From: Bacteroidota bacterium
GTDB taxonomy: Bacteria > Bacteroidota > Rhodothermia > Rhodothermales > Rubricoccaceae
Assembly: GCA_039821555.1 (NCBI GenBank)
Contig: JBCBNX010000026.1
Location: 1 to 49,709 of the forward strand
Reading direction: 5' to 3'
DNA length: 49,709 nucleotides
Positions 1 through 9,494 of this stretch are shown here, one piece after another. Numbering within the stretch: position 1 is the first letter of the stretch; each line of letters opens with the position of its first letter. Below the pieces are notes generated by a model. That model searched no databases and had not been told where the DNA came from. It worked only from the letters and a program-made list of their open reading frames with translations. A program made the position numbers and the translations under genes.

Positions 1-77
1 TCGACCCTCGACCCTCGACCCTCGACCCTCGACCCTCGACCCTCGACCCTCGACCCTCGACCCTCGACCCTCGACCC
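1..77 (+). repeat. Perfect 7-bp tandem array (TCGACCC x11) touching the permease start codon
   Basis: Eleven uninterrupted copies of TCGACCC run from the window edge to the base before the GTG start at 78. On the opposite strand the unit reads GTCGAGG, close to the GTCGAAG heptads in front of nuoL and nuoK. In those leaders the C-rich arm is also the one next to the start codon, so this is probably the start-proximal arm of such a palindrome, with the distal arm outside the window. A 7-bp unit shifts frame, but all three frames are open, so an upstream gene could read through. Confidence 0.95.
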
Positions 78-1187
78 GTGACGCCCCAGATCGAAATCCA
101 GCTCATCTGCGCGACCGTGGCGGCGGCGTGCGCGCTCGTCGGGGGTTTCCTCGTGCTGCGGCGCGCGTCGATGCTCTCGGACGCGATCAGCCACGCGATC
201 CTGCCAGGCATCGTGGTGGCGTTCTTCCTGACCGAGAGCCTGTCGTCGCCGCTGCTGCTCGTGGCCGCAGCGGCCACGGGCGTGCTCACGGTGGCGCTCA
301 TCGAGGCACTGGGGCGGACGCGGCTCGTGAAGCAGGACGCCGCGATTGGGCTGGTCTTCCCAGCGCTGTTCTCCGTCGGCGTACTCCTCATCGCGCGCTT
401 CGCCGATGATGTGCACCTCGACACGGACGCGGTGCTCCTCGGCGACCCGGCGTTCTCCTGGATCGAACGGTTTACCGTCGGCGGCGTCGACCTCGGGCCG
501 ATGGCGCTGTGGCTGATGGCCCTCGTGCTCGCGCTCAACCTGGCGTTCGTCGGGGTGTTCTACAAAGAGCTGAAGCTGAGCACCTTCGACCCCGCGCTTG
601 CCGCCGTCCTGGGCTTCGCGCCGGGCCTGCTCAACTACGCGCTCATGACGCTCGTCTCGGTGACGGCCGTGGGCGCGTTCGACGTGGTCGGCTCGATCCT
701 CGTTGTGGCGCTGATGGTTGGACCCCCGGCGGCGGCCTGGTTGCTCACGGACCGTCTGCCCGTGCTCCTCAGCCTGGCCGTGGTGCTCGGCATCGCGTCG
801 GCGCTCTCTGGCTACTGGCTCGCGCGCGTCCTCGACGCCTCGATCGCGGGCGCGATGGCGACGATGGTGGGCGTCGTGTTCGCGCTTGTCTATGTGTTCG
901 CGCCAGACCGGGGTCTCGTGGCGCAGCGACGGCGGCAGGGGCGGCAGCGTGCCGAATTTGCGCAGCGGATGCTCGCCATCCACCTCCTGCACCACGAGGG
1001 CCTGCCTGAGGCCGACCGCGAGTGCCGCGTGGGCCACCTTCGAGAGCACCTCCGCTGGGACCCCCGCCGCGCCGAACGCATCGTCGCCCGGGCGCAGCGC
1101 GAAGACCTCATCCGGCGCCGCGACGACGACCTTCTCGCGCTCACCGACGCCGGCCGGCGCTACGCCCAGACCGCGATGGTGCGCTAG
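78..1187 (+). CDS. Metal (Mn/Zn/Fe) ABC transporter permease fused to a DtxR/MntR-like winged-helix domain
   Basis: This 369-residue protein is an inner-membrane permease of the ABC-3 family (TroC/TroD, MntB, ZnuB), which moves manganese, zinc or iron with an ATPase and a solute-binding protein. About nine hydrophobic segments fill residues 1-275, with the family-like early stretch RRASMLSDAISHAILPG and a late AVGAFDVVGSILVVALMVGP segment. Residues about 282-369 are soluble and basic and look like a winged helix: a helix-turn-helix (VGHLREHLRWDP then RAERIVARAQREDLI) followed by a wing, LLALTDAGRRYA, as in DtxR/MntR regulators. Permeases of this family with such a tail are known in Bacteroidota. 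The GTG start directly follows a heptamer array and has no Shine-Dalgarno sequence. The ATPase and binding-protein genes are presumably upstream, outside the window. The metal cannot be assigned. Confidence 0.88.
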   Translation: MTPQIEIQLICATVAAACALVGGFLVLRRASMLSDAISHAILPGIVVAFFLTESLSSPLLLVAAAATGVLTVALIEALGRTRLVKQDAAIGLVFPALFSVGVLLIARFADDVHLDTDAVLLGDPAFSWIERFTVGGVDLGPMALWLMALVLALNLAFVGVFYKELKLSTFDPALAAVLGFAPGLLNYALMTLVSVTAVGAFDVVGSILVVALMVGPPAAAWLLTDRLPVLLSLAVVLGIASALSGYWLARVLDASIAGAMATMVGVVFALVYVFAPDRGLVAQRRRQGRQRAEFAQRMLAIHLLHHEGLPEADRECRVGHLREHLRWDPRRAERIVARAQREDLIRRRDDDLLALTDAGRRYAQTAMVR

Positions 1188-1188
1188 G

Positions 1189-1248
1189 AAGGAAGAGGTT
1201 GGAAGTGAGAAGGGTGAGGGAGGGGGAGGGCAAGGTGGGAAGACGAAG
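1189..1248 (+). other. Purine-rich tract with a G-quadruplex-type motif
   Basis: Just after the permease stop codon the plus strand is almost all G and A for about 60 bases. At 1212-1230 there are four runs of three or more G separated by 1-3 bases, which fits the common G-quadruplex pattern. Being downstream of the stop, it could slow polymerase or stabilise the 3' end; that is inference. Confidence 0.5.
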
Positions 1249-1285
1249 AACAGTTTTGTTCCAGAGGCAAAGATGGGCTTGCTTT

Positions 1286-1354
1286 CACGCAGCACGCAGC
1301 ACGCAGCACGCAGCACGCAGCACGCAGCACGCAGCACGCAGCACGCAGCACGCA
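1286..1354 (+). repeat. 7-bp tandem array (CACGCAG x9.9)
   Basis: Nine perfect copies of CACGCAG plus a partial copy follow one another without interruption. On the minus strand the unit is GTGCTGC, so it also begins with GTG like the units of the leader palindromes elsewhere in the window. Here no inverted arm and no start codon is adjacent, so it stands alone. Confidence 0.95.
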
Positions 1355-1513
1355 CTGTTACCATTCTGCAGAGACCGGGTTACCATTTAGCGGAGACGAA
1401 AGGCCGTGGTAGGAACTGGTCCCTCCAGGCGCTATCATTCCGCGCTGCTCTCCTCGTGAGCACGTCTTCTCTGCTCTTCCCCGGGCGCTCTTCCGTCCAC
1501 GCACCACTCGGAC

Positions 1514-1558
1514 ACGGCAACGCCCGACGGAATCGAGGCCGCCGGGCGTCGCCGTTTT
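1514..1558 (+). terminator. Rho-independent terminator candidate
   Basis: The arms 1514-1526 and 1543-1555 pair over 13 bases with one mismatch (ACGGCAACGCCCG against CGGGCGTCGCCGT), with a 16-base loop and a short TTTT run ending at 1558. It probably ends transcription from the permease operon about 330 bases downstream of its stop codon. Confidence 0.55.
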
Positions 1559-1869
1559 GGGGTAGCAGGATCAGGTAGTTTGGCGGCAGAGTAGGGTTGC
1601 GGTCTCAGGGATCGCCTGGGCCAAAAGACATGTGCGCCCCGATTGTGAGAGCAGGTCGAAGTTCCTACCCTTAGGCGCTGAGGTAGCCCACGCCGCCCGG
1701 CATCAGTCCTCGGCGGCGCGTCTCTGCCTCTCTGCGCTGGCGGGTGCTGATCCTATCCCTACTCGGTGGCACTTCTCCGCTGCGCACTTCTCGTCTGCCC
1801 CTCGTCTGCACATCCCCGCTCAACGCCACACGTCCTTCCGAGGGGGCCTGTCTCGTTTGGCACCCCCTC

Positions 1870-1906
1870 GCGCCGACGCAGCTACCCGCCGCGTCGGCGC
1901 TTTCTT
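1870..1906 (+). terminator. Rho-independent terminator candidate, with an overlapping upstream hairpin
   Basis: GCGCCGACGC (1870-1879) and GCGTCGGCGC (1891-1900) form a perfect 10-bp stem followed by TTTCTT. A second stem immediately before it pairs CGAGGGGG (1839-1846) with CCCCCTCG (1863-1870) and shares base 1870. The hairpins sit just before the repeat element at 1912. Which transcript ends here is not clear. Confidence 0.6.
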
Positions 1907-1911
1907 GGGGA

Positions 1912-2078
1912 CTAGGGCGTGTGGACATTGATCGGGTCAGGTGCTCACGAGACGCCGTTTGCGTCTCCGAAAGGCGCACGAGGAGCGCGATCCTGTAGGA
2001 TCGGGGGACGAGTGGAACGCAGCGGAGGCCGAACGGAGGCCATGAGCGCCGATCAGACCGATTGTCCACACGCCCTAG
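1912..2078 (+). mobile_element. 167-bp inverted-ended repeat element, copy 1 (MITE-like, CTAG borders)
   Basis: The element begins CTAGGGCGTGTGGACA and ends with the reverse complement of the same 16 bases. Inside are two short hairpins: GAGACG with CGTCTC around 1950-1967, and CGATCCT with AGGATCG around 1988-2003. It is identical to the copy at 14121-14287 except for one base near the right end (2074 versus 14283). It encodes no transposase. The CTAG at each border could be a 4-bp target duplication, as some IS5-family elements make; this is not proven. The right CTAG contains the stop codon of ccmF. Confidence 0.85.
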
Positions 2079-4606
2079 GCCGCCTCGGTCTTCACGTCTC
2101 GTTTCCGGCTGCGCTGCTCGCCGAAGCGGCGCACCGAGGCCAGCGTGAAGCCCGCCAGCAGGATCAGCGTGCCGAGCCATAGGATGCTGATGAACGGCTT
2201 CTCGTAGGCCTGCACCACCATCCACTCCTCGGGCTGAATGGAGACGCCCTCGACGCCGAGCTTGATCGCGCCCTGGTTGACCTCCATGCCAGTGAACGTT
2301 ACCGTGATGCCCCAGTCGAGGACGCGGTTCTGGATGAACTGCTGTTCGTTCTCGTTGGTGATCACGTAGACCGGCCGTAGCGTGCGTGTCTCGCCGGTCG
2401 CCCGGTTGGTCAACTCCAGCCGCGCTGCCACCGCGAGGTCCACGGTCACCGGGTCGATGTCGACGACGGCCTCGTCGATGTCGAGCTCGTAGTCGACGAA
2501 GCGGAGCGAATACTCCCGGTTGCCGAGGCTGCGCGTCTCGCCGCGCTGAAGCATGATCTCGCCGTTCTGCTCCTCCTCGGTCGGGCCGAACATGAACGAC
2601 GGATAGACCGCGATATAGAGGTCCTGCATGAGCGTCTTGTCGACGTGCGGGCTCTGGATCGTCTGGTCGCGCGAGTCCTGGTAGACCACGTTACGTGCCT
2701 CGAACTGGCGGCCCGAAGGCGTCGTCACGTCGAGGATATAGACGGGCTTGCCCTCGTCGTTGTAGCCTTCGCCAGTGTAGGTGAACGCGTAGCCTTCGAC
2801 GGCCTTCGTCTGGCCCTTTTCGACGATGAAGTTGTCGCGGTCGCCGCCGACGGATGCGCCCTGGCCGTCGGTGAGCGGGCTGTTGAAGAATGACGAGGTG
2901 AGGATGCCCATCAGTACGAGCGCGAAGCCGACGTGGGTGAGCGAGCCGCCTGCGAGCTTGAGGTTGCCGCGCCCGATGCGCCAGAGCACGAGGCTGTTGC
3001 CCCAGAACGCGAAGAACGCTGCGAACGCGAGCAGCAGCACGAGCAGGCTCACGCCGTAGACGTCCCAGAAGCCCGCGAACCCAGCGCCGAGTAGGCTCGC
3101 CTCGATGGCGCCGCCCTCAACACTCGCATCGGCGATCGGGGCCTGCGGCGTCGCCAGGCCACGCGCGATGAAGGGGGCCGCGACGGCGGTCGATACCGCC
3201 GTGAGCGCGAGCGGCCTGAGGAGGATGCGGTTGACGTTCTCGACCGACATCTTCGTCCACCAGAGCAGCTGGCCGAGCCCCGCGAGGAGCGCCATCACGA
3301 TGCCGAGCGGGAGCGTCCATTCGTTGTAGAACGCCACGTCTACGGCCGCCGGGTTGTCGCGGAAGATGCGCCCGAAGATCGGCGCGCTCGTGCCGAGGAT
3401 GATGACGAGCCCGGTGAGCGCGAGCGTGAGCGCCCCCATGAAGATGAACGACTCGCGGCTGAGCGTCGCGGGCGGCGCGGCAGGCTTCGGCAGGTCGCGG
3501 TAGCGATAGAAGAAGAGCCCGAAGCCGAGGCCGATGATGCTCAGGATGAAGAGCAGGAGCTGGTTGTAGAGCCCGAGGTCGACGAACGAGTGCACGGACA
3601 CGTCGCCGAGGATGCCGGAGCGGGTGAGGAACGTCGAGTAGATCACGAACGCGAACGCCGCGACCGTCAGGAGCAGCGCCGCCTTGTGGCCGCCCGAGGT
3701 CTTCTTCTGCACGAGCATCGCGTGGAGCGCCGCCACGCCGATGAGCCACGGCACGAGCGATGAGTTCTCGACGGGGTCCCACGCCCACCAGCCGCCGAAG
3801 GAGAGCGTGATGTAGGCCCAGTAGCCGCCCATCATGATGCCGAGGCCGAGCACGCCGAGACCGACGAGCGTCCAAGGGAGCGCTGGCTTCACCCACTGGG
3901 TGTACTGCCGCTTCCACAGCCCCGCCACGGCGAACGCGAACGGCACCATCATCATCGTGAACCCGACGAAGAGCGTCGGCGGGTGGATCGTCATCCAGGG
4001 GTTCTGGAGGAGATCGTTGAGGCCCTGGCCGTCCTGCGGGACGTAGCCTGCCTGCTGCACGATGGGCGCGTCGGGAAACTTCTCCGCGAGCGTGATGAAG
4101 GGCGACGCGCCGATCTGGATGCCGCCGATCTTGAGCCCGATCACCATCGAGAGGAGGAAGCCGAGGCACAGCGCGCACACGGCCATGACGGGTGCTTCGA
4201 ACGTTTCGCGCGCCTTGACGCTCGCCGCTGTAATTCCTGCGCGCCGCGTCGACCACCACAGCACACTCGCGCCGACGGCCCCAGTCATGAGAATCCACAG
4301 CATGAACGAGCCTTCCTGGCCCGCCCAGAACGCCGAGAACTGATACCGGAACGGCATCGCCGACGACGTCTGGCTGTAGACGTAGTGGTACTGGTACTGC
4401 TCCGTCAGCAGCAGCGTCCACAGGATCACCGACGCCCCGACGGTCGCGCCGAGCGAGGCGAGCCAGCCGCCGCGCCCGAGGCGTTTATACTGCAGCGCCT
4501 CGGTGGGCGTGAGCCGGTCGCGGGAGGCCAGCACGTAGGCCACGCCGGAGGCGATGGCCGCCGCAAAGGCGACGAAGAGCGCGAGTTCGCCGATCAGTCC
4601 AAGCAT
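2075..4606 (-). CDS. ccmF: Cytochrome c biogenesis protein CcmF (heme lyase subunit)
   Basis: CcmF is the large membrane subunit of system I cytochrome c maturation; it helps attach heme to apocytochrome c on the periplasmic side. The protein has 843 residues, with many membrane segments. The tryptophan-rich WWAWDPVENSS motif that faces heme starts at W273, and a conserved PPTLFVGFTMMMVPFAFA stretch comes shortly before. The family is usually about 650 residues; here the C-terminal periplasmic part (about residues 560-815) is enlarged before a last membrane helix near 820. The stop codon TAG lies inside the CTAG border of the 167-bp repeat element, so the element may have inserted exactly at the gene end. 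The start ATG at 4606 has no Shine-Dalgarno sequence and follows an octamer palindrome. No other ccm gene is in the window. Confidence 0.93.
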   Translation of the reverse strand: MLGLIGELALFVAFAAAIASGVAYVLASRDRLTPTEALQYKRLGRGGWLASLGATVGASVILWTLLLTEQYQYHYVYSQTSSAMPFRYQFSAFWAGQEGSFMLWILMTGAVGASVLWWSTRRAGITAASVKARETFEAPVMAVCALCLGFLLSMVIGLKIGGIQIGASPFITLAEKFPDAPIVQQAGYVPQDGQGLNDLLQNPWMTIHPPTLFVGFTMMMVPFAFAVAGLWKRQYTQWVKPALPWTLVGLGVLGLGIMMGGYWAYITLSFGGWWAWDPVENSSLVPWLIGVAALHAMLVQKKTSGGHKAALLLTVAAFAFVIYSTFLTRSGILGDVSVHSFVDLGLYNQLLLFILSIIGLGFGLFFYRYRDLPKPAAPPATLSRESFIFMGALTLALTGLVIILGTSAPIFGRIFRDNPAAVDVAFYNEWTLPLGIVMALLAGLGQLLWWTKMSVENVNRILLRPLALTAVSTAVAAPFIARGLATPQAPIADASVEGGAIEASLLGAGFAGFWDVYGVSLLVLLLAFAAFFAFWGNSLVLWRIGRGNLKLAGGSLTHVGFALVLMGILTSSFFNSPLTDGQGASVGGDRDNFIVEKGQTKAVEGYAFTYTGEGYNDEGKPVYILDVTTPSGRQFEARNVVYQDSRDQTIQSPHVDKTLMQDLYIAVYPSFMFGPTEEEQNGEIMLQRGETRSLGNREYSLRFVDYELDIDEAVVDIDPVTVDLAVAARLELTNRATGETRTLRPVYVITNENEQQFIQNRVLDWGITVTFTGMEVNQGAIKLGVEGVSIQPEEWMVVQAYEKPFISILWLGTLILLAGFTLASVRRFGEQRSRKRDVKTEAA

Positions 4607-4613
4607 CTGGGGG

Positions 4614-4716
4614 GTGCAGCGGTGAGGGAGTGCAGCGGTGCGACGGTGACTCTGTCCGGGGGCCGCGTAGCAGTTTCACCGCTACACCGCCTCACCGCGA
4701 CACCGCCGCACTCAAA
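4614..4716 (-). repeat. Octamer palindrome leader of ccmF
   Basis: Five 8-bp units beginning GTG (for example GTGCAGCG, GTGAGGGA, GTGCGACG) occupy 4614-4653. Their inverted counterparts, with CAC at 4677, 4685, 4693, 4701 and 4709, keep an exact 8-bp period. In the ccmF mRNA the GTG arm comes first and the CAC arm ends eight bases before the ATG. The repeated core GTGnnGCG is the same as in the nuoM leader. Confidence 0.85.
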
Positions 4717-4848
4717 GGGGGATTTTCAAACGAGACTGAAAATGATAGTTCCGGTCTTGCGTCCGCCCAACGGGATACCTCGCAAAAGGCCCCAGTTTTC
4801 GTCCTGTTTCACGCCGGCTTGACGGAGCAGCGCGACGTTGTAGGCTGC

Positions 4849-5691
4849 CTACGCCTTGTTGCTAAACACGGCGTCCAGCGCAGCCCCGTAGATCGCCGAG
4901 GCGCGGGTGGCGTTGGCCGCCGACTGCCGCGCGAACGCCTCCATCATCACGCCTGCGTTGACTTCGAGCACACGCCACGTGCCGCTCACCTCCACGAGAT
5001 CGACGGAGGCAAACCGTAGCTCCAGCGCGCGCATCGCGGTGTGGGCGTGATCGATCAGCGCAGCCGGAGGCGGATCGACCAGGTGCGGCGTTGCGCCCAG
5101 GCCGAGGTTGTGCCGCCACTCGGCGTTATCTGGATCGTGGTCGGCGCGGACTTTCTCGTAGGCGAGCCGACACGTCCCGTCGAGCATGATGAGGCGCACC
5201 TCGCGGTCGATGGCGAGGTACGGGCTGAGCGCGAGCGCGCGGTGGTGCGCGAACAGGTCGTGGACCGCCGCTTCCAGTTCCAACGCCGACTGGACGCGCA
5301 ACACGTGCTGCCCGCCCGTGCCTTCGTTGGGCTTCACGACGAGGTGCCCGTCGTGCTCCTGCGCATAGGTGAGCATCGTTGCCCAGTTACCGCCGCTGCC
5401 GACGTAGCTGGCGAGCGCGGGGCGCAGGAACAGGCGATGCTCGACGTACGGGACGTCAGCGTGCGCCATCGCTTCGGCGGCGGCGGCCTTGTCGCCCGCG
5501 AGCATCGCTGCGGGAGCGCTGTTGAGCGGGAAGTGGTAGCCCATCACCGTCGCGTGCCGGTTGCCTCGGCTCAGCCGGACGATCCAGTCCGCCGAGAACG
5601 TCGTGCAGGCGATGCCGCGCCGGGCCGCTTCCTCGCGCAGCGCAGCGACGAGGAAGCGCTCGGCGTTCGGCGGGTCAAGGGATGCACTCAT
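4849..5691 (-). CDS. ATP-grasp domain protein of unknown substrate
   Basis: The 280-residue protein has the layout of an ATP-grasp ligase such as RimK or glutathione-synthase relatives. These join a carboxylate to an amine or thiol at the cost of ATP. Visible signatures are VVKPNEGTGGQHVLRV (about 139-154, the glycine-rich phosphate loop and its lysine), a central REVRLIMLDG strand, and SVDLVEVSGTWRVLEVNAGVMME near 237-259, which supplies the metal-binding Glu and Asn. Start at 5691 is the first ATG and leaves a normal N-terminal domain. ccmF follows 242 bp downstream on the same strand, so co-transcription is possible but not demonstrated. The substrate cannot be deduced. Confidence 0.8.
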   Translation of the reverse strand: MSASLDPPNAERFLVAALREEAARRGIACTTFSADWIVRLSRGNRHATVMGYHFPLNSAPAAMLAGDKAAAAEAMAHADVPYVEHRLFLRPALASYVGSGGNWATMLTYAQEHDGHLVVKPNEGTGGQHVLRVQSALELEAAVHDLFAHHRALALSPYLAIDREVRLIMLDGTCRLAYEKVRADHDPDNAEWRHNLGLGATPHLVDPPPAALIDHAHTAMRALELRFASVDLVEVSGTWRVLEVNAGVMMEAFARQSAANATRASAIYGAALDAVFSNKA

Positions 5692-5755
5692 GCGGAGTCG
5701 GTTTGCAGATGTGCAGCTGCGCTTATCGACCGCGCTGCTGGTCCGGCTCCCCCCG

Positions 5756-5804
5756 CTTGCACACCGGCAACGGTGCGCAAGCTATCCCCCTCGGGGACGA
5801 GGGG
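5756..5804 (-). other. Two tandem hairpins between treS-mak and the ATP-grasp gene
   Basis: CTTGC-A-CACCG pairs with CGGTG-C-GCAAG around a GCAA loop (5756-5781). CCCCTCG pairs with CGAGGGG (5787-5804). Neither is followed by a T-run on the minus strand, so a factor-dependent terminator or a processing site is possible but unproven. Confidence 0.4.
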
Positions 5805-5867
5805 ACAGTCCTAGGAGCAGAGTTCGCAAGAACGGAGACGACGCAGGACGGGGGAGCAGGGCCGTGC

Positions 5868-9275
<3,408 letters not shown>

Positions 9276-9352
9276 CGAGGGGGAGATGAGTCGGAGACGA
9301 GAGGGGGGGGAGACGACTAAGTCGGAGCGGCCAGCCTCAAAGTTCAAAGCGT

Positions 9353-9473
9353 GTCATCCTGAGCGAAGGCCATCGGCCGAAGTCGAAGGATCTAGGTCTA
9401 CCTCAGCAGACCCGGTCATGACCTGGAAGTTGGCCCGCAGATCCTTCGACTCGCTTCGCTCGCTCAGGATGAC
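9353..9473. repeat. REP-like palindrome between glgE and treS-mak
   Basis: The left arm (9353-9393, starting GTCATCCTGAGCGAAG and ending GAAGGATCT) is an imperfect inverted match to the right arm (9439-9473, AGATCCTTCGA to GCTCAGGATGAC). Intergenic palindromes with the ends GTCATCCTGAGC and AGGATCT are common in several bacterial phyla. Here it fills most of the spacer between two genes of the same pathway and could fold in the mRNA to separate their expression. Confidence 0.75.
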
Positions 9474-9494
9474 AAGCCTGAAACAAGCGAGGCG

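Larger units (their letters stand above)
1188..1911. other. Non-coding 724-bp region between permease and repeat element
   Basis: No convincing gene is visible. Open frames here have arginine/serine-rich composition and no recognisable motifs. The stretch holds a purine-rich G-run segment (1189-1248), a heptamer array (1286-1354), and two hairpins with T-tracts (1514-1558 and 1870-1906) on the plus strand. The presence of two separate terminator-like hairpins suggests that 1559-1869 could contain a small non-coding transcript, but no promoter or known RNA family is recognisable. Confidence 0.5.

Noticed and set aside
1286..1354. CRISPR array
   Set aside because: The 7-bp units follow each other without spacers, and no cas gene is present.
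1632..1931. 99-codon open frame in the non-coding region
   Set aside because: Random-looking composition, no motif, overlaps two terminator-like hairpins and the repeat element.
4722..4743. Terminator upstream of ccmF (ATTTTCA paired with TGAAAAT)
   Set aside because: The stem has only seven mostly A-T pairs and no T-run; too weak to call.
9276..9347. 24-residue extension of TreS-Mak
   Set aside because: Not family-like; the usual TreS N-terminus starts at MSDFLTDPLWYK.
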